DNA from: a virus
Direction: 5' to 3' (one strand)
DNA length: 64,000 bases
IMG/VR virus record: IMGVR_UViG_3300042549_002989
Location: 1-64,000 of that record
Part shown: piece by piece, positions 56,562-63,228 of the stretch
Layout of the letters: every line of letters begins with the position of its first letter
How positions within the stretch are numbered: the first letter of the stretch is position 1
The notes under the pieces: generated by a model
What the model was told of the DNA's origin: nothing
The model's input: the letters and a program-made list of their open reading frames with translations, nothing else
The model's database searches: none
Program-made: the position numbers and the translations under genes

Positions 56562-56931
56562 CTACAGAACTTCTATTTTAGAAGAAGCAATTCAACTTAT
56601 TAATGGTGACCGTAACGATGCTTACGGCGATCCTGTGGACGACTTTAAGACCACAGCATCACTGTGGCAAACATACTTGTCTCGCACTATGGAGGCACGA
56701 GGTCATTTGGTATTGATGCCACATGACATAGCAGTCATGATGGACTTGTTAAAGATTGCACGAATCTCGTGGTCTCCTGAAAAAAGAGACCATTGGGCTG
56801 ACCTTGGGGGATACACAGGTCTTGGCTGGGATTGCGTTAATCGCCAAGAGGTACCCATCGCCTGCTTCTACTGCGACAACGGGTACCTCTGTGACTGTGG
56901 TGGGGCTGAATCAGCGCAGGAACGGCTTTGA
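56551..56931 (+). CDS. DUF6378-like protein
   Basis: 126 residues from GTG56551. The family core EEAIQLINGDRNDAYGDPVD, DFKTTASLWQTYL, MPHDIAVMMDLLKIARISWS and RDHWADLGGYTGLGWDCVNR matches DUF6378, a widespread phage domain of unknown role. The C-terminus has CFYCDNGYLCDCGG, a Cys group not typical of the family. Its 3' end overlaps the minus-strand gene 56911-57330 by 21 bases. Confidence 0.75.
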   Translation: MSDNYRTSILEEAIQLINGDRNDAYGDPVDDFKTTASLWQTYLSRTMEARGHLVLMPHDIAVMMDLLKIARISWSPEKRDHWADLGGYTGLGWDCVNRQEVPIACFYCDNGYLCDCGGAESAQERL

Positions 56932-57330
56932 TTGCTTGATTGACTTAGCGACATCCACTTCGTCTTCGCTGATGCGTCCAACGAGTAGTTCTGCTTCAAG
57001 TCGTGTTTTGTCAACCTTCTCAACAACAATGCGTTTCCATTGAGCAGGCTTCAGGAGTCCTTTAAGGACTTCCTCATTCCACGCAACGGTGTTGGACTGC
57101 ACAAGATTGAGTTTGCCGATCTCGGTCTCAACCTTTGTGAGACCAGCAGACTGAAACTCAGCAATGATGATGGAGTCAAGAGATTTAAGTCTCTCGGTAA
57201 GTTGCTCAAGTTCATCCTTCATACGGATGCGCTCAGAAACGATGGTGGACAGGGACGGGTTGACTTCCGTAATACGGTCAGTCGTTGGGTTAGTTGCCAT
57301 AGGAGCAACCTTATCTGGGGAGTGTGTCAT
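56911..57330 (-). CDS. Minus-strand coiled-coil protein inserted in the plus-strand block
   Basis: 139 residues from the ATG at 57330, 7 bases after GTGAGG; the ATG at 57300 (MATNPTTDRI) is an alternative. A coiled coil (SERIRMKDELEQLTERLKSL DSIIIAEFQ) leads into a small domain TKVETEIGKLNLVQSNTVAW NEEVLKGLL. It is similar in layout to the protein at 39087. Its stop lies inside the convergent DUF6378 gene. Confidence 0.7.
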   Translation of the reverse strand: MTHSPDKVAPMATNPTTDRITEVNPSLSTIVSERIRMKDELEQLTERLKSLDSIIIAEFQSAGLTKVETEIGKLNLVQSNTVAWNEEVLKGLLKPAQWKRIVVEKVDKTRLEAELLVGRISEDEVDVAKSIKQSKPFLR

Positions 57331-57361
57331 TACACAACCTCACTTTCTATTTGGAGATTTA

Positions 57362-57766
57362 ATGGATACAGAATGGCGTAGAGAGGCTCTATGCCTTAAG
57401 AGGAACAATGTGTTTTGGTTTCCACCTGTTGAGGCAGAGGCACCAGAGCACTATTACGCCGTAGCACGAGAGGTCTGTAAGCACTGCCCTGTGTGGAAAC
57501 TGTGTCTAGAAGACGGTCAGAACGAACGCTGGGGCATGTGGGGTGGTCTAACGCCCAAAGATAGGCAGGGAGTCAAAGACAACAAACAGTCGTTGCTGAA
57601 GGCTCATGGATCGTGGGTGCGCTATCGCCAAGGCTGTGGCTGTGAATTATGCACTAACGACCACAATGAACAAATGGAGAATGTAAAACTGAACATGTCG
57701 TGTATTCCGTACATGAATGAGCCAGTGGAAGATATATCAACAGTTAGGTATGGGCTTCTCTACTAA
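57362..57766 (+). CDS. whiB: WhiB-like transcription factor
   Basis: 134 residues from ATG57362 after TTTGGAGATTTA. Cys ligands C11, C39, C42 and C48 (EVCKHCPVWKLC) and the signature WGMWGGLTPKDRQ are those of WhiB-like Fe-S proteins, which regulate transcription with the principal sigma factor in Actinobacteria. The C-terminal extension QGCGCELCTNDHNE has further Cys and is unusual. Supports an actinobacterial host. Confidence 0.9.
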   Translation: MDTEWRREALCLKRNNVFWFPPVEAEAPEHYYAVAREVCKHCPVWKLCLEDGQNERWGMWGGLTPKDRQGVKDNKQSLLKAHGSWVRYRQGCGCELCTNDHNEQMENVKLNMSCIPYMNEPVEDISTVRYGLLY

Positions 57767-57785
57767 ACCCCTATAGACTTGATAC

Positions 57786-57845
57786 AGAGACCCATACCAA
57801 GGCTTTACCCCTGAGCACCCCCCTGCTCTCTTGGTGTGGGTCTCT
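57786..57845 (+). terminator. Long inverted repeat with nested hairpin
   Basis: Arms AGAGACCCATACCAAG (57786-57801) and CTTGGTGTGGGTCTCT (57830-57845) pair over 16 positions with a single T-G wobble. Between them GAGCA (57813-57817) and TGCTC (57824-57828) form an inner stem with a loop of six C. It lies in the 108-base gap after WhiB. TGTTAT follows, a poor U-tract, so it could be a terminator or a structured RNA. Confidence 0.7.
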
Positions 57846-57874
57846 TGTTATATCCACCGACATAGGAGTCTTCA

Positions 57875-58459
57875 TTGCTGTTTGTTCGTTTAGGTTTAAT
57901 CGCCACACTTTCTCTACCCACTATTCCAGTTTCTCTGGATGCTGAACCCGTAGAACAAGAGGTGATAGCCGTAACGACAACGACAACGACAGTACCTACT
58001 GACCTAGCAAACAAGGTCAAAGCAATGAGCCTAGAGGTGTTACCAGAAGAGTTACAGACTCAAATGCGTAAGAAGAAGACAATGCCTATTGCATACTGGG
58101 AGGCAGTTGCTGTGTGCGAGACAGATGCAGGCAGGCGTGGATGGACGGACAAAGGTAAGTGGGCTGGTGGTCTAGGTATCTATGTTGGTACATGGAATAA
58201 CTGGGGTGGTCGTCAGTTTGCACCAACACCTGACAAGGCAACTAAGCACGAGCAAATTATTGTTGCGAACAGAATCAGTGTCTTTGGGTTTCAAACAAAG
58301 AATAAGTTTCGGACACTTGATGACAGGATCAATAACCGTCCGTGGTTCCAACATAAAGTTGGATATTTTGGGTGGGGTTGTATAGCGAACAACCGATACT
58401 TACACCCTGAAGTGTGGAAGAAAAACCACAGCAAAAAGAAAGTACACTCTAATAAGTGA
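57875..58459 (+). CDS. Exported Rpf-like transglycosylase
   Basis: 194 residues from TTG57875, preceded by AGGAG. N-terminal signal peptide (FVRLGLIATLSLPTIPVS LDAE), Thr-rich linker, then MPIAYWEAVAVCETDAGRRG, WAGGLGIYVGTWNNWGGRQF and HEQIIVANRIS, the resuscitation-promoting factor / transglycosylase-like lysozyme fold with the Glu of AVCET as catalytic candidate. Basic C-terminus (KKNHSKKKVHSNK). It would cleave actinobacterial peptidoglycan from outside or as a lysis helper. Follows the big hairpin. Confidence 0.8.
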   Translation: MLFVRLGLIATLSLPTIPVSLDAEPVEQEVIAVTTTTTTVPTDLANKVKAMSLEVLPEELQTQMRKKKTMPIAYWEAVAVCETDAGRRGWTDKGKWAGGLGIYVGTWNNWGGRQFAPTPDKATKHEQIIVANRISVFGFQTKNKFRTLDDRINNRPWFQHKVGYFGWGCIANNRYLHPEVWKKNHSKKKVHSNK

Positions 58460-58674
58460 GCACAGAGAGCATACTTATATCAGACATACTGGGCACCTCA
58501 GAGGTTGCCACAGTTCTCGGTGTGAGTAAGCAACGCATCCACTCACTGAGGAAGATGGCAGAGTTTCCAGAACCATTCGTGACTCTTGCGTCAACCCCTT
58601 TGTGGAATCGTATAGAGATTGTAGAGTTCTTGACGCAATGGCGTCCTTGGAAGGTTCTAGGTAATGAAGTTTGA
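58456..58674 (+). CDS. AlpA/excisionase-like HTH protein
   Basis: 72 residues from GTG58456 in a GTGA overlap. SDILGTSEVATVLGVSKQRI HSLRKMAEFPEPF and PLWNRIEIVEFLTQWR are a MerR/excisionase-type helix-turn-helix. A small DNA-binding regulator. Confidence 0.75.
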   Translation: MSTESILISDILGTSEVATVLGVSKQRIHSLRKMAEFPEPFVTLASTPLWNRIEIVEFLTQWRPWKVLGNEV

Positions 58675-58816
58675 GCGATACACATGTCCTGACTGTCGTC
58701 AGTTTGTAGAGGTCGGCGTAAAGTTAGTGGCACCACCAACACACAAGTGCCCACGACACGCCAACAAGGTGCGTGTAATGACTCCAGTGACAGAAGAAAA
58801 GCCCCCCACCGATTAG
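58664..58816 (+). CDS. Mini zinc-ribbon protein
   Basis: 50 residues: MKFERYTCPDCRQFVEVGVK LVAPPTHKCPRHANK. Ligands CPDC and CPRH form one zinc site. It overlaps the HTH gene by 11 bases, and its final codons form the left arm of the terminator. Confidence 0.65.
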   Translation: MKFERYTCPDCRQFVEVGVKLVAPPTHKCPRHANKVRVMTPVTEEKPPTD

Positions 58817-58826
58817 GCAGGGGGCT
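58800..58826 (-). terminator. Terminator between convergent operons
   Basis: AGCCCCC (58800-58806) pairs with GGGGGCT (58820-58826), loop 13 bases. On the minus strand the stem is followed by TTTTCTTC, so it best ends the minus-strand WhiB operon; the plus-strand genes also end here. Confidence 0.8.
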
Positions 58827-58841
58827 ACTTCTTGTAGTGGG

Positions 58842-59219
58842 TTAATCAATGCTGTCGGGTAATGGTGATAGTCGTGGAGAGTCACTAGACACAAAGAAGT
58901 CAACACCACCCCAGACGCCATATCTGAGGTCGTTTTTTCTTGCGAAGTTGTAGCACTCTTTACGAACATCACACTTACTACATAGTTTCTGTACCTCTGC
59001 AATCATCATCGCTCGTGTGTTACTGCGATTGGCATTTTCGGTAAAGAACAATGAAAGCAAGTGTGGTTGACCTTTGCAAAACGCTTTGTCCCTCCATTGA
59101 CCACCATCGTCATACTTGAGATGTGGTAGTTCAATAAAGTTCGTAGTGTCGTAGTCAGTTAGTCGTTGTCCACGGGAAACGAGGGGCTTTACGCCCCCCG
59201 TTACCTCCACCTGTTCCAT
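58842..59219 (-). CDS. whiB: WhiB-like transcription factor (minus strand)
   Basis: 125 residues. Ligands C48, C80, C83 and C89 (LCSKCDVRKEC) and YGVWGGVDF define the WhiB fold. An N-terminal extension of ~45 residues is longer than usual. It overlaps the DUF932 gene at its start (ATGA) and lies last in the minus-strand operon. Confidence 0.9.
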   Translation of the reverse strand: MEQVEVTGGVKPLVSRGQRLTDYDTTNFIELPHLKYDDGGQWRDKAFCKGQPHLLSLFFTENANRSNTRAMMIAEVQKLCSKCDVRKECYNFARKNDLRYGVWGGVDFFVSSDSPRLSPLPDSID

Positions 59220-60265
59220 CAGGCTGGTACCAACTGCTTGATTGCCTCAAGCACTTGACGATCATTGTCTTGTGTCTTTCCGAGGACACCATTCAACTTG
59301 TTGCGCTCTGAACGGTTTGTATCCGTACCAGCGAACCAGTGGTTGTAGGTGTTCCATGCTTGCAGTACACCAAGAGATGTGCCCTTCCATGGCGAGACAC
59401 GAGGGTCATTCTTGTAGATGTGGTTGATGAGTTCCTGCTTGTTGTTAATACGAGCCTGAACCTGTGGACGCACATTCACTTCCAACGATGGTGGTACAAG
59501 ACGGTCAACGATTAACTTGAACTGAGTGTCGGTGACAACCTGTGTTGACAAGCGCTCAAGTTCAAGAGTTAATTCATCGGTGTACTCATGCACCAGAGTC
59601 AGTGCATCACGGACGCTCTGAATCTTGTCAATGGAATGCTTGCTGTGACGCACCTTGTGCTGTGGTGTCTGCTCACCGAGAGCACCAGCAAGCGTGTTGT
59701 CACACACCACGATGGTTGAGACCAACTGGTAGGTGGTTGACAGCGTGCCGTCATGCGAGGTGCAAGCAAGCAAGTGTGGTCGGATGTCAAACCCTGACGG
59801 TGTCTTGACAGTTTCAGGCAACTCAATGGTCACATAAGCCTTACCACCTTGACGCAAGAGACCAGCAGTACCGATGGCAAGATCGCTGTCGTCAATGATG
59901 TTGGCAACATTCTTGAGCAACCATTCTTGGTACTGGTGTACTTGGTATCCAGACTTGAACACTGAGAACACAACACTTGGGTCATCGCTACGCACGATGG
60001 ACTTGCGTGATGGGTCATCAATGTAACGAGATGTTCCGTCACCGTTCGGGAACTTGATAGCGCTTCCTGCTTCAACAGCGTTCCAGAAGAACAGACGGCG
60101 AAGGACATCGTCTACTGGGATGGCGTGTGGGTAGTGGTTGTTCTCAAGACCGAGAGACTCACGCAACGATGGGTTGTCGTGCCATGCATTGCCCCGACCA
60201 TAGGTGGGGTCGGTGTATCCGATGAGTTGGTCTCGGTTGAGTACGAGGTTGGTTTCTTTTGACAT
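59219..60265 (-). CDS. DUF932 family protein
   Basis: 348 residues from the ATG at 60265, 6 bases after AAGGAGA. Segments ESLGLENNHYPHAIPVDDVL, RSDDPSVVFSVFKSGYQVHQ, TIELPETVKTPSGFDIRPHL, LLACTSHDGTLSTTYQLVST and IVVCDNTLAGAL are typical of DUF932/LGT_TIGR03299 proteins, which are widely coded by plasmids and phages near replication or transfer genes. No enzyme activity is known to me. Confidence 0.8.
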   Translation of the reverse strand: MSKETNLVLNRDQLIGYTDPTYGRGNAWHDNPSLRESLGLENNHYPHAIPVDDVLRRLFFWNAVEAGSAIKFPNGDGTSRYIDDPSRKSIVRSDDPSVVFSVFKSGYQVHQYQEWLLKNVANIIDDSDLAIGTAGLLRQGGKAYVTIELPETVKTPSGFDIRPHLLACTSHDGTLSTTYQLVSTIVVCDNTLAGALGEQTPQHKVRHSKHSIDKIQSVRDALTLVHEYTDELTLELERLSTQVVTDTQFKLIVDRLVPPSLEVNVRPQVQARINNKQELINHIYKNDPRVSPWKGTSLGVLQAWNTYNHWFAGTDTNRSERNKLNGVLGKTQDNDRQVLEAIKQLVPA

Positions 60266-60323
60266 GTAATGTCTCCTTTGGTTGTTTTGTTTGTGGGGTG
60301 TAGTGCGTTGTCCCACACCAGTA

Positions 60324-60352
60324 AAACTACAGGTGTAGAGTACAACTCACAA
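60324..60352 (-). promoter_or_regulatory. Minus-strand promoter with palindromic operator
   Basis: On the minus strand TTGTGA (60347-60352), 17 bases, TAGTTT (60324-60329). The palindrome CTACAGGTGTAG (60327-60338, plus strand) sits across the -10 and spacer, a typical repressor-site position. It drives DUF932 and WhiB. The 92-base gap 60266-60357 also contains GTGGG/CCCAC complementary segments. Confidence 0.5.
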
Positions 60353-60357
60353 CTTGA

Positions 60358-60717
60358 TTAAGGGTTTTGATTTTGTAGTGTTTCCATTACAGGTGGAATG
60401 AGTTCCCTCAACTCAATCCACAGTAACGCAAGGTCTAGGGGTTCAAGCACCTGACGGGTGTACGCCCCCTTAGAAGCCTCTGTGAAGGCTTCTAAGAGGT
60501 CTTCACCGTGGGTGTCAAAGGTTAGGTAGCGATTACAGCCACCGTTACCATCGTTCTCCACAGCGAAGGACGCACCATTGTCTCCGTAGACGATTGCAGA
60601 GAACCCAACACCAGCGTCCTCTACTTGCCATTCATCCGTAATTTCTACAGAGAATGTAAGTAACAACTCTGGCTTGTCGGGTAAAGACGCAGAAACTGGA
60701 TCGTTGTTCTCGGTCAT
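60358..60717 (-). CDS. Acidic small protein
   Basis: 119 residues: ELLLTFSVEITDEWQVEDAG, VGFSAIVYGDNGASFAVEND, LEPLDLALLWIELRELIPPV. Beta-rich N-terminal half and acidic overall. Ribosome site AAGGACAATAA; ATGA overlap with the upstream gene. Not recognised; acidic phage proteins of this sort can be antirestriction-type DNA mimics, but this is only speculation. Confidence 0.6.
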   Translation of the reverse strand: MTENNDPVSASLPDKPELLLTFSVEITDEWQVEDAGVGFSAIVYGDNGASFAVENDGNGGCNRYLTFDTHGEDLLEAFTEASKGAYTRQVLEPLDLALLWIELRELIPPVMETLQNQNP

Positions 60718-60938
60718 TTATTGTCCTTCTTTCCTTGTTTAGCGTCCCATTCGTATATGCCTACTGCACCAAACACCAACAGAATAAAAATAATTCCTGT
60801 AACGGGCTTTCCATAGTAGAAGATATTTGCAAAGACGCCGACATACGCACAGAATGCAAAGTAGACGAACATTGACGGGACAAAGACTCTCTTTCGGAAT
60901 CGTGTGTAGTTGCTGATACGGATGTTTTTCATTGGCAT
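60714..60938 (-). CDS. Small membrane protein, two helices
   Basis: 74 residues with membrane helices FVPSMFVYFAFCAYVGVFAN and VTGIIFILLVFGAVGIYEWD and a Lys-rich tail. N-terminus basic (MPMKNIRISNYTRFRKR). Overlaps both neighbours by ATGA-type junctions. Function unknown. Confidence 0.65.
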   Translation of the reverse strand: MPMKNIRISNYTRFRKRVFVPSMFVYFAFCAYVGVFANIFYYGKPVTGIIFILLVFGAVGIYEWDAKQGKKDNK

Positions 60939-61219
60939 TGGTTCCTGCTTTCGTGTATGAAGTCAACAAATGCTTCAAGGTGCCATGATTCAACTGCATT
61001 GAATGCTCGTACAGTGTTCTCCTTACGCCATGTAACACCTGCTGGTAATTCAAGGACAAGGCTGTCTTCACCATTGACCACGGCGTGGATGGCGTCAAGA
61101 GCCAAGGGAACCATGTTCAAGGGCACTGGTGGATAGCAGTTGTAAGAGAAGTGAACCTCTAACGACTTCTCCAAGTCATTTGTTGCTAATAGTTGGTCGT
61201 ATGTACTTGTGTAACCCAT
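60929..61219 (-). CDS. Small unknown protein
   Basis: 96 residues behind AAGGAGGACAACAAC. EKSLEVHFSYNCYPPVPLNM, VPLALDAIHAVVNGEDSLVL, ESWHLEAFVDFIHESRNQ. I recognise a phage family that often has this LNMVPLALxAIxAVxxG helix. No known role. Confidence 0.65.
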   Translation of the reverse strand: MGYTSTYDQLLATNDLEKSLEVHFSYNCYPPVPLNMVPLALDAIHAVVNGEDSLVLELPAGVTWRKENTVRAFNAVESWHLEAFVDFIHESRNQCQ

Positions 61220-61232
61220 GTTGTTGTCCTCC

Positions 61233-61463
61233 TTAGAACAGTGTTGTTTCGGGTGAAATTACTTTGGCGTCAATTAACTGACTGATGAGAGCCAGTACAG
61301 ATTCTTGAGCCTCAGTCAATGAGAATGCATCTACTGGAATGGTCACAACGATGCTGTGCCTTTCCAAGACATTGGGTGTGCCACATGAGCACACACCTTT
61401 GTCATCAAATGATTCGTATGAGTTGTCGCATTCACGACACCAGAGTGGTAGTTGGTTGAGCAT
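61233..61463 (-). CDS. Zinc-ribbon small protein
   Basis: 76 residues from the ATG at 61463 with AAGGAGAAACCA in front. WCRECDNSYESFDDKGVCSC holds C-x2-C and C-x-C ligands for zinc; a helical C-terminus (TEAQESVLALISQLIDAKVI) follows. Confidence 0.65.
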   Translation of the reverse strand: MLNQLPLWCRECDNSYESFDDKGVCSCGTPNVLERHSIVVTIPVDAFSLTEAQESVLALISQLIDAKVISPETTLF

Positions 61464-61473
61464 TGGTTTCTCC

Positions 61474-61719
61474 TTAGAGGTATTCAGCATCGTTGATGCC
61501 AAGGTGTGTGATGTCGGGGTCTTCGGGGTCTGTGTCAAACAAACCCCACTCAGACCGTTCTAATGGTGTTGTGGACAGTTCTACGGTTAGTTCCCCTTTA
61601 CCTTTACCGAAGTGGTCAATGATGGTTCCTGCGTAGATGAGTTCAAATGCTTCGTCTTCGTCTATCGCTTCCACAGATATGTCAGCGACCCACTGGACTT
61701 CAAAGTTGAATGTAGCCAT
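61474..61719 (-). CDS. Small acidic protein
   Basis: 81 residues: MATFNFEVQWVADISVEAID EDEAFELIYAGTI and an acidic tail DTDPEDPDITHLGINDAEYL. Net strongly negative. Unknown function. Confidence 0.6.
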   Translation of the reverse strand: MATFNFEVQWVADISVEAIDEDEAFELIYAGTIIDHFGKGKGELTVELSTTPLERSEWGLFDTDPEDPDITHLGINDAEYL

Positions 61720-61721
61720 GA

Positions 61722-62468
61722 TTATTTTGCTTCCTTCTCGTATCCGTCAAACCATTCGCCCTCTTTACGAGTGTCCTCACGCCTACAGTGCGCCTTAGCC
61801 TCTTGCAAAGTAAGACCTTCCAAGATCACTTTTGAACTGCGTCCAGTGTTTGGATGGTAGTTGCGCACGACTTTGTAGGTGTACACATCCACGGGAATGT
61901 GAACCTCATACTCTTGGTCGTAACTAGGGGTGCCATTGACTACTGGGTAGGCGTAGCAGTTCCAGTTCTGCGTGTCTTCGTCCAGAACAAAGTTCAAGTC
62001 AACACGGTTATTGAATGAATGGAAGATGTCTTCGTCCTTAGATGGCTCGTTGCTAATAAATGACCGAGCGAACTCGGTGATGGCATCAATGTTCTGCTTG
62101 ATGTACGCAGTAGTGACTTCGTAGTCACTGATGATTGTGTTGGTCATTGGTTTCTCTTTCTGTTGGTTGATTGGTGTTGGGTACTCGGCGCTGAACTCTT
62201 CTTCGGTGAGAAGACGCTCAGGTGCGTACCAATCCTCATGGGTACGCACTCGGTCAGGTGTACGAAGACGGACACAGGCAAAGGAACCACGGAATTGTGA
62301 CTCTTTGTACTGTTTGTCCATCCACGCAAGTGCTTCTAACCCACTGGAAAATACGCCGTAGTAATGACGATCTCCATCGGGCATAGTTACAAATACAAAA
62401 CACTGACCATACTCTTTGATGTACTCAGTAGTTGGTGGATAGTGAGTGTCTTCAATTTGCTCAGTCAT
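61722..62468 (-). CDS. Unknown protein, possible fusion of two genes
   Basis: 248 residues from the ATG at 62468 (GAGGAGGAATACTA in front, TAATG junction). Residues 1-107 (YGQCFVFVTMPDGDRHYYGV, FSSGLEALAWMDKQYKESQF) are alpha/beta. At residue 108 the in-frame ATG (62147) is preceded by AAAGAGAAACCA, almost the ribosome site used by the gene at 61463. Residues 108-248 (MTNTIISDYEVTTAYIKQNI) look like a separate domain. Either a fusion or an internal start is likely. Confidence 0.6.
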   Translation of the reverse strand: MTEQIEDTHYPPTTEYIKEYGQCFVFVTMPDGDRHYYGVFSSGLEALAWMDKQYKESQFRGSFACVRLRTPDRVRTHEDWYAPERLLTEEEFSAEYPTPINQQKEKPMTNTIISDYEVTTAYIKQNIDAITEFARSFISNEPSKDEDIFHSFNNRVDLNFVLDEDTQNWNCYAYPVVNGTPSYDQEYEVHIPVDVYTYKVVRNYHPNTGRSSKVILEGLTLQEAKAHCRREDTRKEGEWFDGYEKEAK

Positions 62469-62656
62469 TAGTATTCCTCCTCTAATAATGCAACTTCCCA
62501 TGGGCTGTCCCAGCCCACAGAGCCGTCTGAGTCTTCTGACTTCAGTTGGTCATCATCGTAAGAGTAATAAACTGCCTCGGCTTCTTCGGCTGAGTTTGCT
62601 TCAACCACATACATGTGGTTAACAGTTTCACTTACATATATTGCGTATTTGGGCAT
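62468..62656 (-). CDS. Small acidic protein
   Basis: 62 residues: MPKYAIYVSETVNHMYVVEA, NSAEEAEAVYYSYDDDQLKS. A beta-alpha-beta unit with an acidic end. Ribosome site AAAGGAGACACAAC. Start of TAATG chain. Confidence 0.6.
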   Translation of the reverse strand: MPKYAIYVSETVNHMYVVEANSAEEAEAVYYSYDDDQLKSEDSDGSVGWDSPWEVALLEEEY

Positions 62657-62668
62657 GTTGTGTCTCCT

Positions 62669-63226
62669 TTATGACAATGCTTTTTGTAGTTCATCAAGTT
62701 CTAGACCAAGCCAGTTCTTGAAAGTTTCCAGATTCTCTGGCTTTACCTCAATGCTCACTGAGGTAGAGAACAGGTTTGATGTCGGGTCAAAGACCAAACA
62801 AATTGGGAACTCCAACCATGGTGTGTTCTCAATAAGTTCCTCCAACCAATCGTTGAACACTGCCTTACGGTTTGCAATGGGGTCACCCCAAGAGCCTGTA
62901 GTCCAGCCTCCAATGACAGATGTGAACCCGTCAATGGTGGTCTCGTAGTGACCACGCCATCCGTCAGTTGAAACATACTTACGCTCAAACTTGATGTCTG
63001 GTGTGTCTCCGTACTCATTAATGGCAAACGCATCCCCGACTTGGTGTTTCTGTTTCTCACCGTGCTGAATAAACCACACGGTAGACGAGTGGTCAAGGTC
63101 GCTGGAATAGCACTCATCGCAGAACCAGTCTCCCTTTATCTCAGAGAACTGTCCTTCATTTTGGTTGTCAAATGTGCTTTGGCATTCTGCACATTCGCTA
63201 GTTGTATCTGTTGTTATATCTGACAT
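62669..63226 (-). CDS. Unknown protein with N-terminal zinc knuckle
   Basis: 185 residues from the ATG at 63226, preceded by GGAGATAACC. SECAECQSTFDNQNEGQF and WFCDECYSSD form a zinc ribbon. The C-terminal part (YVSTDGWRGHYETTIDGFTS, NRKAVFNDWLEELIENTPWL, EVKPENLETFKNWLGLELDE) is a mixed fold seen in phage proteins with unassigned function. Confidence 0.65.
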   Translation of the reverse strand: MSDITTDTTSECAECQSTFDNQNEGQFSEIKGDWFCDECYSSDLDHSSTVWFIQHGEKQKHQVGDAFAINEYGDTPDIKFERKYVSTDGWRGHYETTIDGFTSVIGGWTTGSWGDPIANRKAVFNDWLEELIENTPWLEFPICLVFDPTSNLFSTSVSIEVKPENLETFKNWLGLELDELQKALS

Positions 63227-63228
63227 GG

